Shown piece by piece: positions 35,911-45,246 of a stretch of DNA of 64,000 nt. The translations under genes were made by a program, and so were the position numbers. Under the pieces are notes generated by a model, which saw only the letters and a list, made by a program, of their open reading frames with translations, searched no databases and was not told where the DNA came from. The DNA is taken from contig WVSL01000003.1 in NCBI GenBank assembly GCA_015689685.1, forward strand, positions 124,001-188,000, in the 5' to 3' direction. Position 1 is the stretch's first letter. Each line of letters opens with the position of its first letter. Source of the DNA: Rhodobacterales bacterium HKCCE2091. Its GTDB lineage: Bacteria; Pseudomonadota; Alphaproteobacteria; Rhodobacterales; Rhodobacteraceae.

Positions 35911-36465
35911 ATGCAGAACTTCACCCGACGCTCCGTGCTCATGTCGGCCGCGGCACTGCCGCTCGCGGCCTGCGGCAACGGCATCAACTCCGGGGGCGGG
36001 TCGCGGATCGACGCGCGCGTCGACAACGCGCTGGCCTTCATGTACGCCGAGGTGCCGGGCACCCGCGATCTCGCCACCCAGGCGGCCGGGATGCTGGTCA
36101 TGCCGCTGGTGACCGAGGCCGGGTTCGGCTTCGGCGGCGCCTACGGGCGCGGGGCGCTGCGGGTCGGCGGTGCGACGGTCGATTACTATTCCGCCATCTC
36201 CGGCTCCTTCGGGTTCCAGATCGGGGCGCAGCAATATGCCCACACCCTGTTCTTCATGACCGAGGAGGCGCTGCGCAACTTCCGCACCTCGCCGGGGCTC
36301 TCGGCAGGGGCCGGCGTGCGCTACGCGGTCAACAACGAGGCCGGCGACCTGTCCATCGACACCACCCAGATCCTCGACCCGGTGATCGCCGTGGTCTACG
36401 GCCAGGCCGGACTGATCGCGGGCGCGACGCTCGAAGGCACGCAGTACTCCCGCATCCTGCCCTGA
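35911..36465 (+). CDS. SYLF/YSC84-domain lipoprotein
   Basis: A 184-residue protein. The N-terminus has a twin-arginine-like TRRSVLMSAAALPLAAC with a lipobox ending at Cys21, so it is probably a lipid-anchored envelope protein. The body is a SYLF (YSC84-like) domain: RVDNALAFMYAEVPGTRDLATQAAGMLVMPLVTEAGFGFGGAYGRGALRV and the C-terminal AGLIAGATLEGTQYSRI. SYLF domains bind lipids or membranes. It has a strong AGGAGG ribosome binding site and lies directly upstream of the penicillin-acylase-family gene. Confidence 0.87.
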   Translation: MQNFTRRSVLMSAAALPLAACGNGINSGGGSRIDARVDNALAFMYAEVPGTRDLATQAAGMLVMPLVTEAGFGFGGAYGRGALRVGGATVDYYSAISGSFGFQIGAQQYAHTLFFMTEEALRNFRTSPGLSAGAGVRYAVNNEAGDLSIDTTQILDPVIAVVYGQAGLIAGATLEGTQYSRILP

Positions 36466-36536
36466 GGCCGGGTCTTGTGACCCCCGGGGCGACGGGTTAG
36501 GGAGGCCGGAACCCTCGTACCGGCCCCCGTTTGCCC

Positions 36537-38999
36537 ATGATCACGCTTCTGCGCTGGCTCGTCCGGATCGTCGCCGTCGCGGTCGCGCTCGCGGTCGCCG
36601 CGGTGCTGCTGGTCTGGTGGATCGCGAGCCGGTCCCTGCCCGATTACGACGCCGACTGGACCGTGGCCGGGATCACCGCCCCGGTGGAAATCGTGCGGTC
36701 GAACGCGAACGTGCCCCACATCTTCGGCGCGACAGACGAGGACGTGTATTTCGGCCTCGGCTTCGCCCATGCCCAGGACCGCCTGTGGCAGATGCTGATG
36801 ACGCGGCGCGCGTCGCAGGGGCGGCTGTCGGAACTGTTCGGCCCGCGAACGCTGCAGGTCGACGACCTGATGCGGCGGCTCGACCTCTACGGCCATTCCT
36901 CGGCCTCGGTGCGTGCGCTCGACGACCGCAGCCGCAGCGCGCTCGAGGCCTATGCCCGCGGCGTCAATGCCTGGATCGAGCTGGTATCGACCGAGGCGCT
37001 CGGCCGCGGCGCGCCCGAGATGTTCCTGTTCTCGCCCGACATCGCCCCGTGGCGGCCCGCGGACTCCGTCGCAGTGTCGGCGATGATGGCGCTCCAGCTT
37101 TCCACCCATCAGAACAGCGAGGTGCTGAGGGCGCGGACCTCGTCGGCGCTCGGCGACGCGGCGCGCCTGTCGGACATCCTGCCGGACGCGCCCGGCACCG
37201 GCATCTCCGCCCTGCCCGACTACGCCGCCATGTTCGACGCGGCTCTGCCCGCGATCGCCGGCGTTTCCCCGGTGCCGCCGATGGCGCCGTGGTCCCCCCC
37301 GGGACTCGGCGGGGCGTCGAACGTCTGGGCGGCGGCGCCGTCGCGGTCGGCCTCGGGCGGCGCGATCCTCGCCAACGACCCGCACCTCGCGCTGACCGCG
37401 CCCTCGACCTGGTACCTCGCGCGGCTGGAACTGTCCTCGGGCGGGGTGATCGGCGGCACGATCCCGGGCATGCCGGTGATCCTGACCGGGCGGAACGAGC
37501 ATGTCGGGTGGGGCATCACCTATGCCAACCTCGACGACATCGATCTCTACGTCGAGGAACTGAACCCCGACAATCCCGAGGAATACCGCGGGCCCGAGGG
37601 CTGGCAGCGCTTCGCGACGCGGCGCGAGATCATCGAGGTCGCGGGCCGGTCGCCGGTCACGATCACCCTGCGATGGACCGACAACGGCCCGGTGATCCCC
37701 GGCAGCCAGTGGGATTTCGGTACCGTGACGCCGCAGGGGCACGTCATGTCGATGGCCTGGACCGCGCTGACGGACTTCAACACCTCGATCCGCACCGGGC
37801 TGGAGATCATGCGCGCGCGCGACATCGAGGATGCGCGGGAGGCGGGATCGTGGTTCGTGGCACCGGCGCAGAACCTTGTCATCGCCGACGACGAGGGCAA
37901 CATCGCGATGCAGGTCATCGGCCACATGCCCTGGCGCGACAACGATCACGAGACGATGGCGCGGATGCCGTCGCGGGGCTGGATCCCGGAAAACCGCTGG
38001 CTCGGCGTGACCCAGTTCCTGGCCAACCCGCATTTCGAGAACCCCGAGAGCGGGATCCTCGGCAACACCAACAACAAGACCATCGACCGCCCCTTCCCGC
38101 TTCATGTCAGCTTCGACTGGGGCGACACGCAGCGGATCACGCGGCTGGAGCGGTTGATGGGCGCGCGCGCGGTCCATACGCGGGAAAGTTTCGTCGAGGC
38201 GCAGCTCGACACCGTGTCGGCGGCGGCGCGGAACGTCCTGCCGCTGGTCGCGCGGGACCTGTGGTTCGCGGAGGAACCGGCCCCGCCCGGCACCCGCGAA
38301 CGCCGCCGGCAGGACGCGCTGGCCCTGCTGCGCGACTGGAACGGCGAGATGAACGAGCACCTGCCGGAGCCGCTGATCTACGCGGCCTGGATGCGGGCCC
38401 TGCAGGAACGGCTGATCCGCGACGACCTCGGGCCGCTGGCCGATGCCTTCCCGCATTTCGAGCCGCTGTTCGTCGAACGCGTGTTCCGCGACATCGGCGG
38501 CGCGAGCGCGTGGTGCGACATCCGCCCCTCGACCGCCGTCGAGACCTGCACCGACATCGCGCGGGTCTCGCTCGACGACGCGCTGCAGTGGCTGGAGGAA
38601 CGCTACGGCGGCGCGATCGAAAGCTGGCGATGGGGCAACGCCCACGAGGCGGTGCATCGCCACCCGGTGCTCGGCGACACCGCGCTCCTGTCGTGGATCG
38701 TGAACATCCGGCAATCGACCTCGGGCGGGGATTTCACCCTGCAACGCGGGGCGACGCCGGGCACCCTGCCCGACCCGTTCCTGAACACCCATTCCGCCGG
38801 GTACCGGGGGGTCTACGATTTCGCCGACCCCGACAGTTCGGTCTTCGTGATCGCCACCGGCCAGTCCGGGCACCCGCTGTCGCCCTACTACGACGACCTC
38901 GGCGAGTTGTGGCGGCGCGGGGAATACATCCCGATGTCGCTCGACCCCGATCTGGCGCGGGCGGGCAATATCGGCGTGACGGAGCTGAGCCCGAGATGA
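36537..38999 (+). CDS. penicillin acylase family N-terminal-nucleophile hydrolase
   Basis: The 820-residue precursor has an N-terminal membrane anchor (LVRIVAVAVALAVAAVLLVWWIA). The alpha part (VEIVRSNANVPHIFGATDEDVYFGLGFAHAQDRLWQM) precedes a cleavage/nucleophile site GGASNVW with Ser261 predicted to become the beta-chain N-terminus. ILANDPHLAL, the oxyanion Asn region and NPDNP-type motifs follow. Relatives cleave beta-lactam side chains or acyl-homoserine lactones; the true substrate is unknown. ATG 36537 is chosen over TTG 36531. The stop overlaps a GNAT gene. Confidence 0.9.
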   Translation: MITLLRWLVRIVAVAVALAVAAVLLVWWIASRSLPDYDADWTVAGITAPVEIVRSNANVPHIFGATDEDVYFGLGFAHAQDRLWQMLMTRRASQGRLSELFGPRTLQVDDLMRRLDLYGHSSASVRALDDRSRSALEAYARGVNAWIELVSTEALGRGAPEMFLFSPDIAPWRPADSVAVSAMMALQLSTHQNSEVLRARTSSALGDAARLSDILPDAPGTGISALPDYAAMFDAALPAIAGVSPVPPMAPWSPPGLGGASNVWAAAPSRSASGGAILANDPHLALTAPSTWYLARLELSSGGVIGGTIPGMPVILTGRNEHVGWGITYANLDDIDLYVEELNPDNPEEYRGPEGWQRFATRREIIEVAGRSPVTITLRWTDNGPVIPGSQWDFGTVTPQGHVMSMAWTALTDFNTSIRTGLEIMRARDIEDAREAGSWFVAPAQNLVIADDEGNIAMQVIGHMPWRDNDHETMARMPSRGWIPENRWLGVTQFLANPHFENPESGILGNTNNKTIDRPFPLHVSFDWGDTQRITRLERLMGARAVHTRESFVEAQLDTVSAAARNVLPLVARDLWFAEEPAPPGTRERRRQDALALLRDWNGEMNEHLPEPLIYAAWMRALQERLIRDDLGPLADAFPHFEPLFVERVFRDIGGASAWCDIRPSTAVETCTDIARVSLDDALQWLEERYGGAIESWRWGNAHEAVHRHPVLGDTALLSWIVNIRQSTSGGDFTLQRGATPGTLPDPFLNTHSAGYRGVYDFADPDSSVFVIATGQSGHPLSPYYDDLGELWRRGEYIPMSLDPDLARAGNIGVTELSPR

Positions 39000-39505
39000 C
39001 CGAGTTGCGGACCGAACGCCTGGTCCTGCGCCGGTTCCGGGCCGAGGATGCCGCGCCTCTGTTCGAGATCTTCCGCGACCCTCGCGCGATGCACTACTGG
39101 TCCCACCTGCCCCATACCGACCTCGCCCAGACCGCGCGCTTCGTCGAGCGTACGATGACCGCCGACCCTGCGACGGGCGACGATTTCGTCGTGGTGCGGG
39201 ATGGCGCGGTGATCGGCAAATGCGGTGCCTGGCACCTGCCCGAGGTCGGCATCCTGCTGCACCCGGACCACTGGGGCGCGGGGATCGGGCGGGAGGCGCT
39301 GCGGGCGGTGATCGCGCACCTCTTCGCGACCCGCGACGTGGCGGAACTGACGGCGGACATCGACCCCGACAACGTGGCCAGCGTCACGCTGTTCGAACGG
39401 CTCGGCTTCCGCCGCACGGGCTACGAGGAAAACACGGTCAAGCTCGGCGACCGCTGGTGCCATTCGGTCTACCTCGCGCTTTCGCGGGAGGATTGGGCAG
39501 GCTGA
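38996..39505 (+). CDS. GNAT-family (RimJ/RimL-like) acetyltransferase
   Basis: A 169-residue protein: TELRTERLVLRRFRAEDAAPLFEIF is the classic RimJ/RimL-type start, ILLHPDHWGAGIGREALRAVI is the acetyl-CoA loop, and VASVTLFERLGFRRTGY the closing motif. Its ATG overlaps the acylase stop (ATGA), so the two are co-translated. Acceptor unknown. Confidence 0.87.
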   Translation: MTELRTERLVLRRFRAEDAAPLFEIFRDPRAMHYWSHLPHTDLAQTARFVERTMTADPATGDDFVVVRDGAVIGKCGAWHLPEVGILLHPDHWGAGIGREALRAVIAHLFATRDVAELTADIDPDNVASVTLFERLGFRRTGYEENTVKLGDRWCHSVYLALSREDWAG

Positions 39506-39589
39506 CGCGGGTCGCGGTCAAGGAATTTCCGGCGTGCTACGGGGGATGAGCCAGGCGGGGCTCGGCCCATGAAAAGACGGGCGCGGCGC

Positions 39590-39940
39590 TCAGTCCCCGG
39601 TCGGGGCTTCGGGCAGCTGTTCCGGATCCGGCTCGGGTTCCGGGTCCGGTTCCGGCGGTGTCCCGGTCGCCGGTGCCTCGGCGTCGAGGCGGGCGGACAG
39701 CTCCGCGATGGCGTCGAGAAGCGCCGCGCGCTCCGCTACCCCTGCCTCCGTCGCAGCATCCACCGCCGCGCGGAGATCGGCGAGGTCGCGTGCCAGTGCC
39801 TCGATCGCCGCGTCCCGCTCACCGGCGGCGGTCGCGTTCTGGCGCACCACGTAGTCGGCGGCGAACACGGCCACCACGGCGGCCAGCGCCAGCGTCACGC
39901 CAAGCCTGAGGATCCAGATCATCCAGGGGGAATTTCGCAT
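39590..39940 (-). CDS. small membrane-anchored coiled-coil protein
   Basis: A 116-residue protein. One N-terminal transmembrane helix (MIWILRLGVTLALAAVVAVFAADYVV) is followed by an Ala/Glu/Asp-rich coiled coil (GERDAAIEALARDLADLRAAVDAA.., about 38-90) and a Pro/Glu tail with PEPDPEPEPDPE. I recognise no family. It lies 66 bp downstream of hflX on the same strand and may be the last gene of that operon; the topology suggests a periplasmic rod. Confidence 0.6.
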   Translation of the reverse strand: MRNSPWMIWILRLGVTLALAAVVAVFAADYVVRQNATAAGERDAAIEALARDLADLRAAVDAATEAGVAERAALLDAIAELSARLDAEAPATGTPPEPDPEPEPDPEQLPEAPTGD

Positions 39941-40006
39941 GTCCGGGGCCTTCCGCTGTTCCGCGCTGCCAGTCGCGCACGTGGGCCCGGCGGCGTCAAG
40001 CGGCGG

Positions 40007-41260
40007 CTAGAGCCGGGCGAACCGGTCCCGCTGGCGTTCGGTCCAGTTCACGACGAGATGGGTGCCGCGGTCGTCCCGGCGCTCCGTTTCCACCACGCCC
40101 TGGTCGTAGAGCCAGGCGCGCTTGCGGCCCTCCTCGGGCGGCAGGTCCAGTTCCGCGCGCTGGCGCGGGGGCGACAGCCGGTCGTCGATCGCGGTGACGA
40201 GTTCCTCGATCCCCGCCCCGGTGGCAGCGGAAATGGCGAGGCAATCGGGCCGTCGCGCCGCGGCGGAGAGCCGTTCCTCCAGCGCCGCGGGGGCGAGCAG
40301 GTCGGTCTTGTTCCACAGTTCCAGGAGCGGCACCGCGGGATCCACGCCGAGGTCGGCGAGGATGCCGCGCACGTCCTCGGCCTGTTCCTCGGTCTCGGCG
40401 TGGCTGATGTCGCGGACATGAAGGATCAGGTCGGCATCCAGAACCTCTTCCAGCGTGGCGCGGAAGGCGGCGACGAGTTGTGTCGGCAGGTCGGAAATGA
40501 AGCCCACGGTGTCCGACAGGATCACCTCGGGCCCCTTCGGCAGCTTCACCGCCCGCATGGTCGGGTCGAGCGTGGCGAAGAGCATGTCCTTGGCCAGGAC
40601 CTCCGCCCCGGTCATCCGGTTGAAGAGCGTGGACTTGCCGGCGTTGGTGTAGCCGACGAGCGCCACAACCGGGTACGGCACCTTGGCCCGCGCGGCGCGG
40701 TGCAGCTCGCGCGTCTTGACCACGCGGGCAAGCTGGCGGCGGATCCGCGTCGTGGCCTCGTCGATGGCGCGGCGGTCGGCCTCGATCTGGGTCTCGCCGG
40801 GGCCGCCGACGAAGCCTAGCCCGCCGCGCTGGCGTTCGAGGTGGGTCCAGGCGCGCACCAGCCGCGTGCGCTGGTAGCTGAGCGCGGCGAGTTCGACCTG
40901 CAGCACGCCTTCGCGGGTCCGGGCGCGGTCGGCGAAGATTTCGAGGATCAGCCCGGTCCGGTCGAGAAGCTTCAGGCCCCACTCCTTTTCCAGGTTGCGC
41001 TGCTGCACCGGCGTCACCGGCCCGTCGATCAGGACGAGATCGATCTCGTCGGTCTCGATCCGCTGCTTCAGTTCGGCGATCTTGCCGCTGCCGAATAGCG
41101 TGCCGGGATGCGGGCGCGACAGGCGCACGATCTGCCCGCCCGAGATGTCGAGACCGGGCAGCGCGGCGGCCAGCGCCAATGCCTCGTCGAGTGCATGGGC
41201 GGCGTCACGCCGCCCCGCTTCGGAGGTCAGTTCGGGATGAAGGACGAGTGCGCGGGTCAC
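40007..41260 (-). CDS. hflX: GTPase HflX
   Basis: A 417-residue ribosome-associated GTPase that splits stalled or heat-damaged 70S particles. It has an N-terminal HflX domain ([21 protein letters not shown]), a helical linker ([30 protein letters not shown]) and the G domain (G1 [17 protein letters not shown]3 [11 protein letters not shown]4 NKTD). It starts at GTG 41260, overlapping the hfq stop by 4 bp; hfq-hflX is a conserved pair. Confidence 0.97.
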   Translation of the reverse strand: MTRALVLHPELTSEAGRRDAAHALDEALALAAALPGLDISGGQIVRLSRPHPGTLFGSGKIAELKQRIETDEIDLVLIDGPVTPVQQRNLEKEWGLKLLDRTGLILEIFADRARTREGVLQVELAALSYQRTRLVRAWTHLERQRGGLGFVGGPGETQIEADRRAIDEATTRIRRQLARVVKTRELHRAARAKVPYPVVALVGYTNAGKSTLFNRMTGAEVLAKDMLFATLDPTMRAVKLPKGPEVILSDTVGFISDLPTQLVAAFRATLEEVLDADLILHVRDISHAETEEQAEDVRGILADLGVDPAVPLLELWNKTDLLAPAALEERLSAAARRPDCLAISAATGAGIEELVTAIDDRLSPPRQRAELDLPPEEGRKRAWLYDQGVVETERRDDRGTHLVVNWTERQRDRFARL

Positions 41261-41490
41261 TCTTCCCCGTCATAGAGGTTGATCGGTTGCGCCGGCATCA
41301 CCGTCGAGATCGCGTGCTTGTAGACAAGCTGCGACTGTCCGTCGCGCCGCAGAAGCACGCAGAAGTTGTCGAACCAGGTGATCACACCCTGCAGTTTCAC
41401 CCCGTTGATCAGGAAAATCGTGACCGGGACCTTGGTCTTTCGGACGTGATTGAGAAACGCGTCCTGGAGGTTCTGTTTGCTTTCGGCCAT
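41257..41490 (-). CDS. hfq: RNA chaperone Hfq
   Basis: A 77-residue protein with the full Sm-like fold: [45 protein letters not shown] (Sm1) and [16 protein letters not shown] (Sm2, with the YKHA motif). Residues for uridine binding on the proximal face are intact. The C-terminus is very short, as in other alphaproteobacteria. Hfq would serve small RNAs such as the candidate at 24151-24226. Its promoter probably lies in the 136-bp gap after trkH. Confidence 0.98.
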   Translation of the reverse strand: MAESKQNLQDAFLNHVRKTKVPVTIFLINGVKLQGVITWFDNFCVLLRRDGQSQLVYKHAISTVMPAQPINLYDGEE

Positions 41491-41626
41491 TGAGAAACTT
41501 GCCTTGTCGGTTATCCGTAGCCGTGTTCCGGCCTTCTTTGCTTCCGCACGAAATCGAGTATGGAGAGAAGTCCGGGGGATTTAAACCCCATTATCAGCAC
41601 TTTGGGCAAACTGCGCCGCGCCTGCA

Positions 41627-43153
41627 TCAGGCGCGCCAGAAAGACGGGTTCACCAGCGCGATCAGCACCAGCGTCTCGATCCGGCCGACGATCATCGCGA
41701 GGCCGACCACGAGCTTCGCCCCGTCGCCGAGAAGCGCGTAGTCGAGCGGCGTGCTTCCGGCGACCTCGGCGAGCTGTCCGGTAGTGGTGAGGGCCGAGAT
41801 CGCGAACACCATCGCGGCCTCGAAGCTGACGCCCTCGAAGGCCAGCGCGATCATGAAGACCGCGAGGCTGAGGGTGAAGAGCATGAAGAAGATCCACGCG
41901 ATGTAGGCGCCCTCGCGGCGGATCCGGCGGCCGAGCCGCCCTGCCGAGGCGACCGAGTTCGGATGCACCAGCCGCTCGATCTCCCGCACCCCGTGCTTGT
42001 AGAGCGCGTAGACCCGCAGGAGCTTGATCCCGCCCGCCGTGGTCGCGACCCCGCCGCCCATGAGGCAGAGCCCGATCAGCACCAGACCCGGCGTCGGCAG
42101 TCCGGACCAGGCCCGCGCCGCTTCCCACGAGGTGGAGATGAAGCCGGTGGTGGTGAGGAAGGACAACACGGTGAAGAGCGAGCCCCAGAGCGCGCGGATC
42201 GCGGCGACGGGGTTGCCGAGATCGTCGATTTCCAGCGCGCCGATCCAGTGGCGCAGGAACAGGAGCGCGGTGACGATGGTGACCGCGAACAGCGCCAGCC
42301 GCACCTCGCGGTCCTTCGACATGCGGGTGACGAACTCCCGCCCGAAGCCGCTGGTGAAGGTGCGCCGCGACAGGGCGAAGAAGAAGAACACGAAGATCAG
42401 CGCCTCGCCCGGGATGCCGGCGGCGCTGTCCCTCATCGCGCCCTCGGGGCTGATGCCGCTGGTCGACAGGGTCGACATGGCGTGGACGGCGGCGGTCAGC
42501 GGCGTCTCGCCCACGAGCAGGAGCCCGACCCAGAGCGCCCCGGTCAGGCCGACATAGATCGGCGCGAGGCGCTGCACCACGCGGCCGAGCCGCAGCGCGG
42601 GATCGGCGGCGCGCATCTCGCCCGAGGCTGTGAAGCTCTCGCTCTGGACCTGGGATTCCGACGACACCTCGTAGCCGCCGAGGTTCAGCGGCGCGAGGAT
42701 CGCCATCGCCGAGACCCAGATCATGAACCCGCCGAGCCAGCCGACGAGACCGCGCCAGAGATGCAGCGCGGGCGACAGCCGCGACGGGTCGTAGTATTCC
42801 GCCCCGGTGGTGGTGAGGCAGGACAGCATCTCGACATAGGCGTTGAGAAACCGCGTGTCCGGCAGCGCCTCGGCGAAGGGCAGCGCGAGGATCGCGGGCA
42901 GGACGAAGTACGCGGCCAGCAGGCCGATCAGCTGCGTCGCCGGACCCGAGGCCGGTTTCAGCGCCTGTGCCGGGATCGCCGCGAGGAAGGTGACGATCAG
43001 GATCAGCAGGCTGGAGTAGAAGAAGCTCCGCGCGACGTGGTCGTTGTTGGCGGTCGAGGCCACGGCGGCGGGGATCAGCATCGCGACCGCCGCGATGCCG
43101 ATCAGGAGAACGAGGACCGGAAGGCGCAGCCTGGGGTCATGGCGCAGCGGCAT
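41627..43153 (-). CDS. trkH: Trk potassium transporter membrane subunit TrkH
   Basis: A 508-residue integral membrane channel protein. Four pore-loop selectivity filters can be read in order: LTTTGAEYY, LSTSGISP, LTTTGFIST and LTTTGQLAE. It conducts K+ and is gated by TrkA, encoded directly upstream with only 3 bp between stop and start. Full length for the family. Confidence 0.96.
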   Translation of the reverse strand: MPLRHDPRLRLPVLVLLIGIAAVAMLIPAAVASTANNDHVARSFFYSSLLILIVTFLAAIPAQALKPASGPATQLIGLLAAYFVLPAILALPFAEALPDTRFLNAYVEMLSCLTTTGAEYYDPSRLSPALHLWRGLVGWLGGFMIWVSAMAILAPLNLGGYEVSSESQVQSESFTASGEMRAADPALRLGRVVQRLAPIYVGLTGALWVGLLLVGETPLTAAVHAMSTLSTSGISPEGAMRDSAAGIPGEALIFVFFFFALSRRTFTSGFGREFVTRMSKDREVRLALFAVTIVTALLFLRHWIGALEIDDLGNPVAAIRALWGSLFTVLSFLTTTGFISTSWEAARAWSGLPTPGLVLIGLCLMGGGVATTAGGIKLLRVYALYKHGVREIERLVHPNSVASAGRLGRRIRREGAYIAWIFFMLFTLSLAVFMIALAFEGVSFEAAMVFAISALTTTGQLAEVAGSTPLDYALLGDGAKLVVGLAMIVGRIETLVLIALVNPSFWRA

Positions 43154-43156
43154 GGT

Positions 43157-44533
43157 TCAGAAGAAGTCGATCGAGACTTGCAGGAGCGCCTCGACCTTCG
43201 GCACGTCGGCGGCCATGGCGAAGATCACGATGTGGTCGCCGTCGTCGAGACGGGTGGCGCCGGTGGGCCGGATCACCTCGCGCCCCTTCTGTGCGGCGCC
43301 GATCAGCACGCCTTCGGGCAGGTCGAGATCGCGGATCGCGCGGCCGGCGATGGGGGAGGTCGACATGACGGTGGCCTCGATCACCTCGGCCTCCGCGTCG
43401 CCGATGGAGTAGACCCCCTGCACCCGTCCGTGCCGGATATGGCGCAGGATCGAGCTGACGGTGGTGGCGCGCGGGTTCACGTAAGCGTCGATGTCGAGCG
43501 GCGCCATCATCGGGGTCAGGGTCGGGTCGTTGACCAGCGCGATGGCGAGCTTGGCGCCCTCGGTCTTGGCCCGGACGGAGGCGAGCAGGTTCGTCTTGTC
43601 GTCGTCGGTGACGCAGAGGATCGCGTCCGCCCGCCCTACCCCCGCCTCGCGCAGGATGTCGGCGTCGAGACCGTCGCCATGCAGGACGATGGTCCGTTCC
43701 AGCGCATCCGCCGCGACCTCGGCCCGGGCGCGGGATTTCTCGATCACCTTAGTGCGGACCCGGCGCGCGCCCTTCTCAAGCCGCCGCGCGACGGCGAGCC
43801 CGACATTGCCGCCGCCGACGATCACCACCCGCTCCTGCGTCTGCAGGGGCTTGCCGAAGATCTCGAGCGTGCGGGCGGCGTCGTCGGAATGGGTGAAGAC
43901 GTAGACCTGGTCGTCGGCGAAAAGCTGGTCGCCGGGTTCGGGGGCGAAGAGCGTGCCCTCGCGCCGCACGCCGACGACGAGCGCACGGAGGGTCGAGAAC
44001 AGGTCGGTCAGCTGCTTCAGCGGGGTTTCCAGCACCGGGCAGTCGGCGTCGAGCTGGATGCCTAGGAGCTGCACGCCGCCGTTCAGGAAGTATTCCGTCT
44101 CGAAGGTCGAGGGCGATCCGAGGCGGCGCAACGCGGCCTCGGCCACCTCGCGCTCGGGCGAGATGATGATGTCGACCGGCAGGTGTTCACGGCGGTAGAG
44201 ATCCGAGTAGGCCGGGTTCAGGTAGGCCTGGGCGCGCAGCCGCGCGATCTTGCGCGGCACCGAGAACACCGAGTGCGCGACCTGGCAGGTCACCATGTTG
44301 ACCTCGTCCGAGAAGGTCGCGGCGATGATCATGTCGGCGTCCCGCGCCCCGGCCCGGTCCAGCACGTCCGGGTAGGCAGCATGGCCGGTGATGCCCTGAA
44401 CGTCCAGCGTGTCGGTGGCACGGGCGACCAGCGTGGCGTTGTTGTCGACCACGGTCACGTCGTTGCCTTCGCGGGAAAGGTGGCGGGCGATCTGCCAGCC
44501 CACCTGGCCCGCGCCGCAGATGATGACCTTCAT
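43157..44533 (-). CDS. trkA: Trk potassium transporter regulatory subunit TrkA
   Basis: A 458-residue cytoplasmic protein with two tandem RCK units. Each has a Rossmann NAD-binding domain (IICGAGQVGWQIARHLS at the start; VVIVGGGNVGLAVARRLE at about 233) and a TrkA-C domain. The start ATG 44533 is chosen since a much longer in-frame extension only reads the antisense of the lipoprotein and ntrX. The trkA-trkH pair follows the ntr genes as in other Rhodobacterales. Confidence 0.96.
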   Translation of the reverse strand: MKVIICGAGQVGWQIARHLSREGNDVTVVDNNATLVARATDTLDVQGITGHAAYPDVLDRAGARDADMIIAATFSDEVNMVTCQVAHSVFSVPRKIARLRAQAYLNPAYSDLYRREHLPVDIIISPEREVAEAALRRLGSPSTFETEYFLNGGVQLLGIQLDADCPVLETPLKQLTDLFSTLRALVVGVRREGTLFAPEPGDQLFADDQVYVFTHSDDAARTLEIFGKPLQTQERVVIVGGGNVGLAVARRLEKGARRVRTKVIEKSRARAEVAADALERTIVLHGDGLDADILREAGVGRADAILCVTDDDKTNLLASVRAKTEGAKLAIALVNDPTLTPMMAPLDIDAYVNPRATTVSSILRHIRHGRVQGVYSIGDAEAEVIEATVMSTSPIAGRAIRDLDLPEGVLIGAAQKGREVIRPTGATRLDDGDHIVIFAMAADVPKVEALLQVSIDFF

Positions 44534-44630
44534 GTAGCCTTCCGTTTGCTGGCACGGGTCCGGCTTTGTCTGGCAGAGCCCGCGCGTGCCGTCAATCGCG
44601 GGCCGGGACGGCGCGGGCGGCGGGCCGCGG

Positions 44631-44685
44631 AGGGGGCTCCGACCCCGCCTTCGGCCCCCCCCGGATATTTCGCGGACAAAGAAGC
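44631..44685 (+). repeat. dispersed intergenic repeat, type 2, copy F
   Basis: GGGG / CCCC (44633-44636 / 44643-44646) and GCC TTC GGC (44647-44655) form two short hairpins. CCCCCCCGGATATTT and CGCGGACAAAGAAG (to 44685) follow. It sits in the gap between the divergent trkA and lipoprotein genes. Confidence 0.6.
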
Positions 44686-44740
44686 GGACGCGGCCCCCGC
44701 GCCGGTCTAGATTGCGTGGCGAGAGAAGGAGGATCGGGCG

Positions 44741-45205
44741 ATGCGGAGTCGGTTCGTGATGGCGGCGGCGGCGCTGGCGGGGCTCGCCGGGCTGTCGGGA
44801 TGTTTTCCGGTCACCACCTGGCACAGGGAAGGCGTCAGCGTGGCGGCGCGGGAACGCGACGTCGCGCAATGCGATGCGCGCGCCTTCGCGGCCTACCCGG
44901 TGGCGGCGCGGACGCGGGTCAGCCCGCCGGTGTTCCATCCCCCGGTGCAGGTCTGCGACGCGGCCGGAACCTGCGTCACGCGGCCGGGCTGGTGGGAACC
45001 GGGCGAGACCTACACCGTCGACCTGAACGAGGCCCCGCGTGAGGCCTCGGCGCGGGCCTGCATGGCGGCGCGGGGCTATACCGAGGTGCGGCTGCCGCCC
45101 TGCGAGGGCGGCCCGATCGCCGCGCCCCGGATCATGCCGCCGATCACGGGCGAAAGCTGCGCGGTGGCGCGGGGACCCGAAGGGACGATGATCGTGACGC
45201 CCTGA
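44741..45205 (+). CDS. small lipoprotein of unknown function
   Basis: A 154-residue protein with a lipoprotein signal (MRSRFVMAAAALAGLAGLSGC, lipobox LSGC, Cys21). The mature part has a conserved-looking layout with several Cys (VAQCDARAFAAYP, VQVCDAAGTCVTRPGWWEPGETYTVDLNE, CMAARGYTEVRLPPCEGG), which may form disulfides in the periplasm. I do not recognise a named family. It is the only plus-strand gene between ntrX and trkA, next to repeat F. Confidence 0.75.
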   Translation: MRSRFVMAAAALAGLAGLSGCFPVTTWHREGVSVAARERDVAQCDARAFAAYPVAARTRVSPPVFHPPVQVCDAAGTCVTRPGWWEPGETYTVDLNEAPREASARACMAARGYTEVRLPPCEGGPIAAPRIMPPITGESCAVARGPEGTMIVTP

Positions 45206-45246
45206 GGCCCTGAGGCCCTGACGCCCTGAAGCCGGGCGCGGCGCGC

